NCBI GenBank assembly: GCA_017469525.1
Contig: JAFUGG010000015.1
Coordinates: forward strand, 1-64,000
Direction: 5' to 3'
DNA length: 64,000 bases
Origin: Bacteroidaceae bacterium
GTDB taxonomy: Bacteria; Bacteroidota; Bacteroidia; Bacteroidales; Bacteroidaceae
In this document: positions 40,314 to 49,484 of the stretch, piece by piece
How positions within the stretch are numbered: the stretch's first letter is position 1
Layout: every line of letters starts with the position of its first letter
Position numbers and translations under genes: made by a program
Notes under the pieces: model-generated
The model's database searches: none
What the model was told of the DNA's origin: nothing
What the model saw: the letters and a program-made list of their open reading frames with translations, nothing else

Positions 40314-42080
40314 TGAGTTCATGCTGAGCAGGAATTCCTCGTTGCTTTCTGTGTTCTCGAGGCGTGACTTCACTTCGTTCATGGCTTCGATGGGCGTCAT
40401 GTCGGCCAGGAACTTGCGCAGTATCCACATGCGGTCGAGCGTCATCTTGTCCTGCAGCAGGTCGTCGCGGCGCGTGCTGCTGGCCACGATGTTGACGGCT
40501 GGGAAGATACGCTTGTTGGAGAGCATGCGGTCGAGTTGCAGTTCCATGTTGCCCGTTCCCTTGAACTCCTCGAAGATGACCTCGTCCATCTTGCTGCCAG
40601 TGTCGATAAGGGCAGTTGCTATGATGGTCAGGCTGCCGCCGTTCTCGATGTTACGGGCAGCACCGAAGAAGCGCTTGGGCTTGTGCAGGGCGTTTGCATC
40701 CACACCACCGCTCAGCACCTTGCCGCTGGCAGGAGATACCGTATTATATGCACGGGCCAGACGTGTGATGGAGTCGAGGAAGATGACCACGTCGTGTCCG
40801 CATTCCACCATACGCTTTGCCTTTTCGAGTACGATGCCGGCAATCTTCACGTGACGCTCAGCAGGCTCGTCGAAGGTGCTGGCAATGACCTCGGCCTTTA
40901 CGGTGCGGGCCATGTCGGTGACTTCCTCGGGACGTTCGTCGATGAGTAGCATCATCAGGTAGGCCTCGGGATGATTGGCGGCAATCGCATTGGCAATATC
41001 CTTCATAAGGAGCGTCTTACCGGTCTTGGGTTGTGCCACGATGAGGGCACGCTGTCCCTTGCCGATGGGAGCGAAGAGGTCCACCACACGAGCCGAGAGC
41101 GAGTCGCCTTTGCCGGAGCAGAGCTGGAACTTCTCGTCGGGGAAGAGGGGGGTCAGGTTCTCGAACGGGCTACGGTCGCGCACGGTATCTGGATTGCAGC
41201 CATTGATACGCTCCACGCGAATCAAGGGGAAGAACTTCTCGCCGTGCATGGGCGGACGGACGGGACCTTCCACCACGTCGCCTGTCTTGAGGCCATATTG
41301 CTTGATGATTTGCTGAGTGACGTAGATGTCGTCAGGACTGCTCAAGTAGTTATAGTCGCTGCTGCGCAGGAAGCCAAATCCTTCGTTCATCACCTCGAGA
41401 ACGCCTTCGCCTCGAATGCTGTCGCCAAAGTTGTAGGCTCCGCCGGACACCTCAGCCCGAGGAGCGGGACTCTCTTTGCTCCCCTCCTCCTCGGGGAAGG
41501 AAACGGGGGTGGGGGCTGTTGCCTTTGCCTCGAGCAACTCTTTGGCTTGCTCCTCGGCAGAGGGGATGTCCTGGATAATGATGAAGTCATCGGAGACTTG
41601 CAGATTGCTGACGGCAGGCTCATTGACTTCCTTTGCGTCTTCTGCCTCAGGAGCCTTCTCGGCTTGCGTTGTCTGTGTCTGCTCTTCATCCTTCGCCTCC
41701 CCAATGCGTTTGCGGCGTTTTCTGGGGGTGGGTTCTTCGGTAGGTGTCTCCTTAGGTTGTTCTACCTGTGCCGTCTGTTCTGCCAGAGCGGCTGCAGCCT
41801 CGGCTTCCTTCTCGGCCTTCGACTTGCGTCCGCGCTTCTTGGGTACCTTCACTTCTGCTGTCTCGGCAGTTTTTGTTTCCCCGTCTGCCTCAGCCTCTTT
41901 GACAGCCTTTGGCTTGCGTCCCCTCTTCTTGGGGGCTGGCTCTGCCGAGGCTTGCAGTGACTGGGCATCCAGTATGTTGTAGATAAGTGTTGTCTGATCG
42001 TTGCTTGGTTCTGCGCCAAGCTTCCCGGCAAGCTCTGTAAGCTCTGCCAGGCTCATTCCTTCTAGTTCGCTTTTGTGCAT
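40311..42080 (-). CDS. rho: Transcription termination factor Rho, with long basic/acidic insertion
   Basis: 589 residues from the ATG at 42080. The Rho N-terminal helical domain ([17 protein letters not shown]) is followed by about 180 residues of low complexity with repeated [20 protein letters not shown]-hook-like boxes and Ala/Glu tracts. Then come the RNA-binding cold-shock domain ([17 protein letters not shown]) and the RecA-type motor with P-loop AQPKTGKT and the Q-loop. Such inserts are typical of Bacteroidetes Rho; in B. thetaiotaomicron the insert is disordered and drives condensate formation. Residues about 187-207 are encoded by CCCCGAGGAGG-type words. Confidence 0.95.
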   Translation of the reverse strand: MHKSELEGMSLAELTELAGKLGAEPSNDQTTLIYNILDAQSLQASAEPAPKKRGRKPKAVKEAEADGETKTAETAEVKVPKKRGRKSKAEKEAEAAAALAEQTAQVEQPKETPTEEPTPRKRRKRIGEAKDEEQTQTTQAEKAPEAEDAKEVNEPAVSNLQVSDDFIIIQDIPSAEEQAKELLEAKATAPTPVSFPEEEGSKESPAPRAEVSGGAYNFGDSIRGEGVLEVMNEGFGFLRSSDYNYLSSPDDIYVTQQIIKQYGLKTGDVVEGPVRPPMHGEKFFPLIRVERINGCNPDTVRDRSPFENLTPLFPDEKFQLCSGKGDSLSARVVDLFAPIGKGQRALIVAQPKTGKTLLMKDIANAIAANHPEAYLMMLLIDERPEEVTDMARTVKAEVIASTFDEPAERHVKIAGIVLEKAKRMVECGHDVVIFLDSITRLARAYNTVSPASGKVLSGGVDANALHKPKRFFGAARNIENGGSLTIIATALIDTGSKMDEVIFEEFKGTGNMELQLDRMLSNKRIFPAVNIVASSTRRDDLLQDKMTLDRMWILRKFLADMTPIEAMNEVKSRLENTESNEEFLLSMNS

Positions 42081-42182
42081 AATCAAGGTATGCTTATTAT
42101 ATAATTAAATAGGTAATCTAATAAAGGGGAAAATCCAGAACTGCCGGAAAGACTGCCGACAGCTATATCTTTAAAAGCAGTG

Positions 42183-42190
42183 CAAAGGTA
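42183..42190 (-). promoter_or_regulatory. Promoter -7 box of rho
   Basis: TACCTTTG on the minus strand; it would give a leader of about 100 bases before the rho ATG. No TTTG at the right distance. Confidence 0.55.
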
Positions 42191-42230
42191 CAACAAAAAG
42201 TGAAAAGAGAAAAGTGAAAAGTAAAAAATC

Positions 42231-42261
42231 TTTGTAATTTTGATGTTTTTTCGTACTTTTG
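42231..42261 (+). promoter_or_regulatory. Promoter of the ABC-F gene
   Basis: TTTG (42231-42234), 19 bases, TACTTTTG (42254-42261). The following leader of about 45 bases consists of TAAATTGTAAATTGTC-type words up to the GTG start. Confidence 0.75.
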
Positions 42262-42307
42262 TACTCTAAATCATAAATTGTAAATTGTCAAATCGTAATT
42301 AATATCG

Positions 42308-44176
42308 GTGGTTTCATACTTACAAGTACAAAATTTAACACGCAGGGTGGGGGACAAAACGCTCTTCGAGAACCTCTGCTTCAGCATAGGCGAGGGGCAG
42401 AAGGTGGGTCTCATCGCCAAGAACGGCACGGGCAAGAGCACGCTCCTGAACATCCTGGGAGGCAAGGATCAGGCCGACGAGGGTCAGGTTGTCTTCCATA
42501 ACGACCTGCGCATCGGCTATCTCGAACAGACGCCAGACTATCCGCTGGATATGACGGTCATTGAGGCGTGCTTCTGGCACGGCAACGAGACGACGAACCT
42601 CATCCGAGAGTACGAGTCTTGCATGGCTTCTGCGAGTCAGGAGGGCTTGCAGGACATCCTGGACCGTATGGAGCAGCTGAAAGCTTGGGACTATGAGACG
42701 CGAGCCAAGGCTATCCTCTCGCAGCTCTTCATCACGGAGTTCAACAAGCCGCTCTCTCAACTCTCGGGCGGACAAATGAAGCGTGTGGCCCTTGCCAATA
42801 CGCTCATCATGGAGCCCGACCTGCTTATCCTGGACGAGCCGACCAACCATCTCGACCTGCAGATGATTGAATGGCTGGAGAACTACCTGTCGCGCTCCAA
42901 CCTGACGCTGCTCATGGTGACGCACGACCGCTATTTCCTAGACCGCGTCTGCTCGGTCATTCTGGAACTGGACGATGAGACGGTCTATACTTACCACGGC
43001 AACTATGCCTACTATCTGGAGCAGCGTGCCCAGCGGCTTGACGTTGCACGGGCTGAAGTGGCACGTGCCACGAACCTCTATCGCACGGAGCTGGACTGGA
43101 TGAGACGTATGCCTCAGGCCCGTGGGCACAAGGCTCGCTACCGAGAGGAGGCTTTCTACGATTTGGAGAAGCAAGCGCACCGTCGCATCGAGGAACAACA
43201 AGTCCGGCTCGAGATGAAATCCACGTATATCGGCAGTAAGATCTTCGAGGCGGAATACGTCAGCAAGGCTTACGGGGAACGTGTCCTGCTCAAGGACTTC
43301 TACTACAACTTCTCCCGCTACGAGAAGCTTGGCATCGTGGGCAACAACGGCACTGGCAAGAGCACGTTCGTGAAGATGCTCCTCGGGCTGGTGAAACCCG
43401 ACAGCGGACGCTTTGTGGTGGGCGAGACGGTACGCTTCGGCTACTACAGCCAGGAGGGGATGCAGTTCGACGAGCAGATGAAAGTCATCGATGCCGTGCG
43501 CAAGATAGCTGAATATGTTGACCTTGGTGGCGGCAGGAAGCTCTCCGCCATGCAGTTTCTGCAGCACTTCATGTTCTCGCCCAAGCAACAGCAGAACTAC
43601 ATCTACAAGCTCTCGGGAGGCGAGAAGCGCCGCCTCTACCTCTGCACCCTGCTCATGCAGAGCCCCAACTTCCTCGTCCTCGACGAGCCTACCAACGACC
43701 TCGACATCACTTCCTTGCAGATACTGGAGCAGTACCTTGCCGACTTCCATGGCTGTGTCATCATCATCAGCCACGACCGCTACTTCATGGATAAGGTGGT
43801 GGACCACCTCTTTGTCTTCAAAGGCAACGGCGAGGTGAAGGACTTCCCGGGCAACTATACGCAGTACCGGAACCTTAACCCAGAGCCCTCTCCGAAGAAA
43901 GAGGAGACAAGCAGAAAGGCCCCAAACACTGCCGGCAGTCAGACCGTTCAGCGTCCCCGCAAGCCCAGGATGACTTTCCGCGAGCGGCAGGAGTTCTTGG
44001 CTTTGGAGAAGGACATCGAGGCTCTGGAGAAGGAGAAGGCCGACATAGAGGCAGCCCTCAGTAGCGGCACTATCTCTACGCAGGAGATTATCGACCTGAG
44101 CAAACGACTGCCTGTCGTCAACACTGAGCTTGACGAGAAGTCCATGCGGTGGCTCGAGCTAAGTGAAATAGAGTAG
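42308..44176 (+). CDS. ABC-F family ATPase (Uup-like)
   Basis: 622 residues with two ABC domains and no membrane helices: P-loops GLIAKNGTGKST and GIVGNNGTGKST, signatures LSGGQMKRVALANTL and LSGGEKRRLYLCTLL, Walker B LDEPTNHLD and LDEPTNDLD. The linker (about 245-300) has the ABC-F helical arm, and the C-terminal 80 residues (TFRERQEFLALEKDIEALEKEK) form the coiled-coil DNA/RNA-binding tail of the Uup branch. These proteins act on ribosomes or in DNA metabolism. The start is GTG at 42308; no upstream in-frame ATG fits the promoter. Confidence 0.9.
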   Translation: MVSYLQVQNLTRRVGDKTLFENLCFSIGEGQKVGLIAKNGTGKSTLLNILGGKDQADEGQVVFHNDLRIGYLEQTPDYPLDMTVIEACFWHGNETTNLIREYESCMASASQEGLQDILDRMEQLKAWDYETRAKAILSQLFITEFNKPLSQLSGGQMKRVALANTLIMEPDLLILDEPTNHLDLQMIEWLENYLSRSNLTLLMVTHDRYFLDRVCSVILELDDETVYTYHGNYAYYLEQRAQRLDVARAEVARATNLYRTELDWMRRMPQARGHKARYREEAFYDLEKQAHRRIEEQQVRLEMKSTYIGSKIFEAEYVSKAYGERVLLKDFYYNFSRYEKLGIVGNNGTGKSTFVKMLLGLVKPDSGRFVVGETVRFGYYSQEGMQFDEQMKVIDAVRKIAEYVDLGGGRKLSAMQFLQHFMFSPKQQQNYIYKLSGGEKRRLYLCTLLMQSPNFLVLDEPTNDLDITSLQILEQYLADFHGCVIIISHDRYFMDKVVDHLFVFKGNGEVKDFPGNYTQYRNLNPEPSPKKEETSRKAPNTAGSQTVQRPRKPRMTFRERQEFLALEKDIEALEKEKADIEAALSSGTISTQEIIDLSKRLPVVNTELDEKSMRWLELSEIE

Positions 44177-44234
44177 TGGAATGAACCTTATAGTGTCGAT
44201 TTTCTTCTATTTTGTAACTTTTATGCCCTCTTTG

Positions 44235-44266
44235 TTTGACAAATTGAAATAATAGTTATACTTTTG
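44235..44266 (+). promoter_or_regulatory. Promoter of asnA
   Basis: TTTG (44235-44238), 20 bases, TACTTTTG (44259-44266), a full consensus match; the asnA ATG is at 44296. Confidence 0.8.
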
Positions 44267-44295
44267 CAGAAAATTTGACAGAAACAAGGTAAGTC

Positions 44296-45333
44296 ATGAG
44301 CATACTCTTAAAGCCTGAAGAATATACAGCCCTGCTGGACCTGAACCAGACAGAGCAAGCAATCAAAAAGATTAAGGACTTCTTTCTCAATAGCCTAAGC
44401 ACAGAGCTCCGGCTTCGTCGAGTGACGGCTCCCCTGTTCGTGCTGCGTGGATTGGGCATCAACGATGACCTGAATGGCGTGGAGCGACCTGTCTCGTTCC
44501 CCATTAAGGATATGGGCGATGCCACGGCCGAAGTGGTACACTCGCTCGCCAAGTGGAAGCGTCTCACCCTGGCTGAGTACAAGACGAAGCCAGGCTTTGG
44601 CATCGTCACCGACATGAATGCCATCCGTGCCGACGAGGAACTCGACAACCTTCACAGCCTTTACGTTGACCAATGGGACTGGGAGCGTGTGCTGCTGGCA
44701 GAGAACCGCAACGAAGCCTACCTCAAGCGAATCGTTCAGAAGATATATAGTGCCATCCTGCGCACAGAGTTCTATGTCTGCGAGAGCTATCCGCAGCTGA
44801 AGCCTTATCTGCCTGAGGATATCCATTTTATACACAGCGAGGAGCTGCTGCAGATGTATCCCGACAAGACGGCAAAGGAGCGCGAGCACCTCATCTGCCA
44901 GAAGTACGGAGCCGTATTCATTATAGGTATAGGCGGTAAGCTCAGCAATGGCGAAGTGCATGACAACCGTGCTCCCGATTACGACGACTGGAGCACACCG
45001 AACGAGAGCGGCTTCAAGGGACTTAATGGCGACCTGCTCGTCTGGTATCCTCTGCTTGGCCGCAGCATCGAACTCAGTTCGATGGGCATCCGTGTCGATA
45101 AGGAAGCCCTGCTCCGTCAGCTTGCCCTGCAAGGCAAGGAGGAACGCAAGGAACTCTACTTCCATCAGCGTTTGCTGGGCGATACACTTCCCCTTACCAT
45201 TGGCGGCGGCATCGGTCAGAGCCGTCTCTGCATGGTGCTCCTCCACAAGGCACATATTGGCGAGACGCAAGCCAGCATCTGGCCGGCCGACATGCGCAAG
45301 GAATGCAAGGAAGCGGGAATGCCACTGATATAA
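44296..45333 (+). CDS. asnA: Aspartate-ammonia ligase (asparagine synthetase A)
   Basis: 345 residues. It makes asparagine from aspartate, ammonia and ATP and is related to class II aminoacyl-tRNA synthetases. The N-terminus LNQTEQAIKKIKDFF, the block VTAPLFVLRGLGINDDLNGVERPVSF and the C-terminal GGGIGQSRLCMVLLHKAHIGE (class II motif 3 equivalent) identify it. It has its own promoter and a word-type terminator behind it. Confidence 0.96.
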   Translation: MSILLKPEEYTALLDLNQTEQAIKKIKDFFLNSLSTELRLRRVTAPLFVLRGLGINDDLNGVERPVSFPIKDMGDATAEVVHSLAKWKRLTLAEYKTKPGFGIVTDMNAIRADEELDNLHSLYVDQWDWERVLLAENRNEAYLKRIVQKIYSAILRTEFYVCESYPQLKPYLPEDIHFIHSEELLQMYPDKTAKEREHLICQKYGAVFIIGIGGKLSNGEVHDNRAPDYDDWSTPNESGFKGLNGDLLVWYPLLGRSIELSSMGIRVDKEALLRQLALQGKEERKELYFHQRLLGDTLPLTIGGGIGQSRLCMVLLHKAHIGETQASIWPADMRKECKEAGMPLI

Positions 45334-45335
45334 AA

Positions 45336-45378
45336 GACCTTAAAGTCCTTAAAGACCTTAAGGTCCTTATTAATTTTT
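45336..45378 (+). terminator. 9-bp word array with terminator shape after asnA
   Basis: GACCTTAAA, GTCCTTAAA, GACCTTAAG, GTCCTTATT follow each other from 45336 to 45371, then AATTTTTT. The first GACCTTAA can pair with TTAAGGTC (45358-45365), giving a stem followed by a T-run. The array is both a word repeat and a likely terminator. Confidence 0.55.
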
Positions 45379-45392
45379 TAATTCATTAACCA

Positions 45393-47447
45393 ATGTACAA
45401 CAAACATCAAGACAAGCCAAGCGTCATTACCTGGAGACAGTTCTCCAACAAGGGTTACAGCGCCTTCGCCAGTCTTCATCGTCAGGTACGCATCGGCGTG
45501 CTCAGCGTCGCCACGCTTGCCGTGGCTGCTCAGGCACATGCCCGACTCAACGACACAGTCGTTACGCCAGCCGACGAGAAGGAGACCATCGACGAGGGCG
45601 AGATGGCGGAAGTGACCGTAAGCGGCACCTTGGCACCGCTGACGCAGTTGCAGTCAGCACGTATTGTGAGTGTACTTAGCCGCCAGGACATCGAGCAGGC
45701 GGCGGTACAAAGTATCAACGACCTCTTTAAGTTAGTCACCGGCGTGGACGTCCGGCAACGCGGTGGCTTTGGTATTCAGACGGACATCAGCATCGATGGC
45801 GGCACCTTTGACCAGGTCACGCTTCTGCTCAACGGCATCGACATCGGCAATCCCCAGACAGGACATCTTTCGGCAGACTTCCCCGTCAGCATCAGCGACA
45901 TCGAGCGCATCGAAGTGCTGGAGGGAGCGGCAAGTCGCGTCTATGGCGGCCAGAGCTTCGGCGGGGCCATCAACATCGTGACGCGCCACGACACGGGTAA
46001 GACGCTCGACCTCTCTGCCTCCGGCGGTTCTTTCGGCACGGCAGAAGGCGAGGCACGACTCGCCCTCACGACTGACAAGGTGAACAACCGTATCAGCGGA
46101 GGAGGCGGCAGAAGCGACGGCGGTACGCAGAACAGCTCTTGGAAGAAAGGTCAACTCTACTATCAGGGCGACTTCGAGAACCAGAGCCTGCGCATCGACT
46201 GGCAGCTGGGCTACTCACAGAAGAGTTATGGAGCCAACACTTTCTACAGCGCTGCCTATCCAGACCAATATGAGCGTAACCGGCGCCTCATGACCAGCGT
46301 CAGCGCAGAGACAAAGGGGCGCTTCCACTTCACGCCGCAAGTCTTCTGGAACCGCAATTACGACAACTTCGAACTCGTACACGGCACGACGTTCGGCGAG
46401 AACTTCCACCGCTCGGACGTCTATGGCATCAAGGCAGGAGGACACTTCGACTGGGTGGCAGGCAAGACTGCTGTCTCGGCCCTTGTGCGTCACGAGGGCA
46501 TCTTCAGCACGAACCTTGGCCGCGACATGGAGCCTGAGCAGTACTTCGGAATCCGTGGCGAGAAGGCACAATACACGCGCTCTGACAGCCGAACCACCGT
46601 ATCGTTCAGCCTTGAACACAATGTCATCTTGCCGCATTGGACACTCTCGGCAGGCCTCATGGCAAGCACCACGTCCGGCATCGGCCACGGCTTCCGCTTC
46701 TACCCTGGCGTGGACGTTGCGTGGCGCCCGACTTCGCGTTGGAAAGTCTCGTTCTCCTATAACAAAGGCTTCCGCCTGCCCACCTTCACGGAACTCTATT
46801 ATAAAAGCCCGACACACGAAGGCAATCGCGACCTCAAACCCGAGCACAACCACTCGTTCTCGCTTGGAGCCGAGCATCGGTGGAGTGGGGCGGTTGCGAG
46901 TGTGAGAGGCTTCTACCATCGTGGCACACAGATGATTGACTGGGTGATGTATGCGCCCGACGACATCTTCCATACTGCTTCCTTCGACCTCGACAATGTC
47001 GGCGTGCAGTTGCAAGGCAAGCTCCTCTTCTCGGAACTGCTGAAGCGCGACACATGGGTGCGCTCCTTTACGACAGGCTACACCTATATCCACCAAACGA
47101 AGCACGATGCCGAGGGCGTCTTCAAAAGCAACTACGCCATGGAGTACCTGAAGCATAAGTTCGTGGCAAGCCTGACGCATCGCATCTACAGCCGTCTCTC
47201 GATGGCCTGGGACGTGCGTTGGCAGGAGCGCATGGGCAGCTATATGAGCGGCGGCAAGCTGATTGGCTACCATCCATACTGGTCGCTCGATGCCAAGATG
47301 CAGTGGGAAGCACCAACTTACAACCTCTATGTCCAGGCCACCAACATCACCGACCATCGCTACTACGACCTCGGCTCTGTGCCCCAGCCAGGCATCTGGG
47401 TCATGGCAGGAGCCAAAGTGAAGCTCAACCTTAACAAGAAACACTAA
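45393..47447 (+). CDS. TonB-dependent outer-membrane receptor (BtuB-like)
   Basis: 684 residues. An extended N-terminal leader (about 48 residues, ending AVAAQAHA) precedes the plug domain: VTVSGTLAPLTQLQSARIVSVLSRQDIEQ, the NDLFKLVTGVDVRQRGG segment and RIEVLEGAASRVYGGQSFGGAINIVTR at the plug end. A beta-barrel of about 470 residues follows. The size and absence of a carboxypeptidase-like N-domain separate it from SusC; it resembles vitamin B12 or siderophore receptors. The substrate cannot be told. No cobalamin riboswitch fits in the 59-bp gap upstream. Confidence 0.88.
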   Translation: MYNKHQDKPSVITWRQFSNKGYSAFASLHRQVRIGVLSVATLAVAAQAHARLNDTVVTPADEKETIDEGEMAEVTVSGTLAPLTQLQSARIVSVLSRQDIEQAAVQSINDLFKLVTGVDVRQRGGFGIQTDISIDGGTFDQVTLLLNGIDIGNPQTGHLSADFPVSISDIERIEVLEGAASRVYGGQSFGGAINIVTRHDTGKTLDLSASGGSFGTAEGEARLALTTDKVNNRISGGGGRSDGGTQNSSWKKGQLYYQGDFENQSLRIDWQLGYSQKSYGANTFYSAAYPDQYERNRRLMTSVSAETKGRFHFTPQVFWNRNYDNFELVHGTTFGENFHRSDVYGIKAGGHFDWVAGKTAVSALVRHEGIFSTNLGRDMEPEQYFGIRGEKAQYTRSDSRTTVSFSLEHNVILPHWTLSAGLMASTTSGIGHGFRFYPGVDVAWRPTSRWKVSFSYNKGFRLPTFTELYYKSPTHEGNRDLKPEHNHSFSLGAEHRWSGAVASVRGFYHRGTQMIDWVMYAPDDIFHTASFDLDNVGVQLQGKLLFSELLKRDTWVRSFTTGYTYIHQTKHDAEGVFKSNYAMEYLKHKFVASLTHRIYSRLSMAWDVRWQERMGSYMSGGKLIGYHPYWSLDAKMQWEAPTYNLYVQATNITDHRYYDLGSVPQPGIWVMAGAKVKLNLNKKH

Positions 47448-47469
47448 GACCATAAACACATTTAAAGCA

Positions 47470-47501
47470 GAAGCCCGAGGCGTCAAAATGCCCCGGGCTT
47501 C
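47470..47501 (+). terminator. Terminator after the TonB receptor gene
   Basis: GAAGCCCGAGGC, loop TCAAAAT, GCCCCGGGCTTC, followed by CTTATTAT: a 12-bp stem with one mismatch, 22 bases past the stop. Confidence 0.8.
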
Positions 47502-47534
47502 CTTATTATATAAGCCATTCTCCCACGTCGGGTT

Positions 47535-47604
47535 GTTTGCACATACATGTAGTTGCAATTGCATGTACATGTAGATGCAATTGCAACTACATGTATGTGC
47601 AAAC
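47535..47604. repeat. 70-bp modular palindrome, copy C
   Basis: Block order identical to copies A and B: GTTTGCA, TACATGTA, TGCAATTGCA, TACATGTA, TGCAATTGCA, TACATGTA, TGCAAAC with 2-bp spacers CA, GT, TG, GA, AC, TG. It lies between the receptor terminator and the amidase promoter, the same kind of place (between transcription units) as the other copies. Confidence 0.95.
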
Positions 47605-47711
47605 TCACAAACCAGCCATCTTTACCTCAGCAACTTACAAAATAGGGCCATAAATGCTGTGAAAATGAGATTTTTTTCACTTTTCCCTGCTTGTCTTTCA
47701 CATTTATTTTG

Positions 47712-47719
47712 TATCTTTG
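47712..47719 (+). promoter_or_regulatory. Promoter -7 box of the amidase gene
   Basis: TATCTTTG, 25 bases before the ATG at 47745; CTTG at 47690-47693 is a weak -33 with an 18-base gap. Confidence 0.6.
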
Positions 47720-47744
47720 CACGCGGAATAATATATTGACCTAT

Positions 47745-48485
47745 ATGATACGACGGTTATTAACCACTTCCCTGCTCCTCTGCATCAGCCTCTTGGCAAT
47801 GCCCTACACGCTCGTTATCGATGCCGGACATGGCGGTAAAGACCCTGGAGCGCAGAGCAAGACGGGCAAGGAGAAGAACATCAACTTGGCAGTGGCACTG
47901 GCCTTCGGCAAGCTCGTGGAGCAGAATTGCAAGGACGTCAAGGTGGTCTATACGCGCAAGACGGACGTCTTCGTCGAACTCAACGAACGCGCCAACATCG
48001 CCAACAAGGCTAAGGCCGACCTCTTCATAAGCATCCACACGAACAGCACGGCTGCAAAGATTGGTCCGCAAGGTACTGAGACCTACACACTTGGTATGCA
48101 CCGAGCAGCCGACAACCTTGCTGTCGCCAAGCGAGAGAACTCCGTCATAACCCTCGAGAACGACTATGAGGAGAAGTACGAAGGCTTCGACCCGCGTTCC
48201 AGCGAAAGCTATATCATCTTCGAGCTCATGCAGGACAAGAACATGGAGAGCAGCGTCAAGCTGGCCAGCCTCGTGCAGAAGCAGTTCCGTAGTACTGCGG
48301 GGCGCGTCGACAAGGGCGTGCATCAGGCAGGTTTCCTTGTGCTTCGAGCCACCAGCATGCCCAGCATCCTCATCGAGTTGGGCTACATCAACAACCCCAC
48401 CGAAGCAGCCTACCTCACTTCCACAGCCGGAGTGAATGCTCTCGCAAAGTGCATCTACAACGCCTTCGTGGCATATAAGAAGTAA
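47745..48485 (+). CDS. N-acetylmuramoyl-L-alanine amidase (Amidase_3)
   Basis: 246 residues from the ATG at 47745; an upstream in-frame ATG at 47691 lies before the promoter. MIRRLLTTSLLLCISLLAMP is a signal peptide. Zinc ligands are His29 (IDAGHGGKDPGA), Glu43 and His98 (SIHTNS), and the catalytic Glu is in LIELGYINN near the end. It cuts the amide bond between MurNAc and the stem peptide, needed for daughter-cell separation. The MCE gene follows after a 111-bp gap filled by AAAATAAGGT words; the two have been linked elsewhere as amidase-MCE neighbours in Bacteroidetes. Confidence 0.95.
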   Translation: MIRRLLTTSLLLCISLLAMPYTLVIDAGHGGKDPGAQSKTGKEKNINLAVALAFGKLVEQNCKDVKVVYTRKTDVFVELNERANIANKAKADLFISIHTNSTAAKIGPQGTETYTLGMHRAADNLAVAKRENSVITLENDYEEKYEGFDPRSSESYIIFELMQDKNMESSVKLASLVQKQFRSTAGRVDKGVHQAGFLVLRATSMPSILIELGYINNPTEAAYLTSTAGVNALAKCIYNAFVAYKK

Positions 48486-48517
48486 AAAGCTCTCCCTAAA
48501 GGGAAGGGGGCTGAACT

Positions 48518-48563
48518 AAAATAAAATAAAAGATAAAATAAGGTAAAATAAGGTAAAATAAGG
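48518..48563 (+). repeat. 10-bp word array GTAAAATAAG between amidase and MCE genes
   Basis: AAAATAAAATAAAAGATAAA leads into GATAAAATAAG, GTAAAATAAG, GTAAAATAAG and GTCC. CTCTCCCTAAAGGGAAG before it and CCTTTCCTTTAGGAGAGG after it can pair, which would put the array in a hairpin loop. Confidence 0.6.
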
Positions 48564-48596
48564 TCCTTTCCTTTAGGAGAGGATTTAGGAGAGGCT

Positions 48597-49484
48597 ATGA
48601 AAAGCGAAGTAAAGATAGGTATCGTAGGCGTTGTCGCCATCGTTGCACTCTTCCTCGGCATTAACTTCCTGAAGGGCGTCAACCTTTTTAATTCCAGCAA
48701 GAAGTATTATATTTCCTTTAGCAATACTAAAGGTCTGGCAAAGAGCAGTTCCGTCTATGCCGACGGCTTCAAGGTGGGCATCGTAAGCGATATAAACTAC
48801 GACTACAGGCACCCTGGCGAGGTCGTCGTGGAAATAAGCACGGACAATGGGCTCCGCATTCCGAAAGGCAGCTCGGCTCAGCTCGATGAAGCTATCCTTG
48901 GCGGCTGCACGCTCAACATGTTGCTCGCCACCAACCTGACCGAATCCTATCAGCCAGGCGACACCATCAAGGGCAACGACGTGAGCGGCCTCATGGCAAA
49001 GGCTGGCGACATGATGCCGCAGCTGCAACAAATCGTGGAAAAGGTCGATACCCTCGTTGCTACTCTCAACACGCTGCTTTCCAATCCCAATCTGCCCCTC
49101 ATTATCCAGAACGCAGAACTCGTTACGGAAAATCTCAATAAGAGTAGCGAGCAGCTCAACACCCTCTTACGCAATGACATACCCAAGCTGACGGGCACCT
49201 TTACGAAGGCAGGAGAGAACGTCAACACCCTGACCGACAAGATGAACCAACTCGACCTGCAGGCCACGCTCGATAACGTCAATCAGACCATCAACAGTGT
49301 TCACACCATGATGGAAAAGATGCAGAGCCCCAAGGGAACGCTCGGCAAACTGATGAACGATCCGTCGGTTTATGACAATCTCAACCACACCGTGCAGAGT
49401 GCCGACAGCCTCGTCACGGACCTCAAGGAGCACCCCAAGCGCTACGTCCACTTCTCGGTCTTTGGCAAGAAGGAGGGGAAGTGA
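48597..49484 (+). CDS. MCE (MlaD-type) family lipid-transport protein
   Basis: 295 residues. One N-terminal membrane helix (about residues 7-26) leads into a single MCE domain (YYISFSNTKGLAKSSSVYADGFKVGIV...LGGCTLNMLL). From residue 140 to 280 there is a long amphipathic helical region (TLLSNPNLPLIIQNAEL..., LDNVNQTINSVHTMMEKM), and the common PKGTLGKLMNDPSVYDNLN segment. MCE proteins form hexamers that carry phospholipids between membranes; the ATPase and permease genes are not in this window. It shares one base with the fructokinase start (TGATG). Confidence 0.92.
   Translation: MKSEVKIGIVGVVAIVALFLGINFLKGVNLFNSSKKYYISFSNTKGLAKSSSVYADGFKVGIVSDINYDYRHPGEVVVEISTDNGLRIPKGSSAQLDEAILGGCTLNMLLATNLTESYQPGDTIKGNDVSGLMAKAGDMMPQLQQIVEKVDTLVATLNTLLSNPNLPLIIQNAELVTENLNKSSEQLNTLLRNDIPKLTGTFTKAGENVNTLTDKMNQLDLQATLDNVNQTINSVHTMMEKMQSPKGTLGKLMNDPSVYDNLNHTVQSADSLVTDLKEHPKRYVHFSVFGKKEGK

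Noticed and set aside
45334..45392. Cobalamin riboswitch before the BtuB-like receptor
   Set aside because: Only 59 bases separate asnA from the receptor gene and they are filled with 9-bp words; far too short for a B12 riboswitch.
46215..47570. 451-codon open frame on the minus strand
   Set aside because: Antisense to the TonB receptor, and its start lies inside palindrome copy C, so the N-terminal residues come from repeat DNA.
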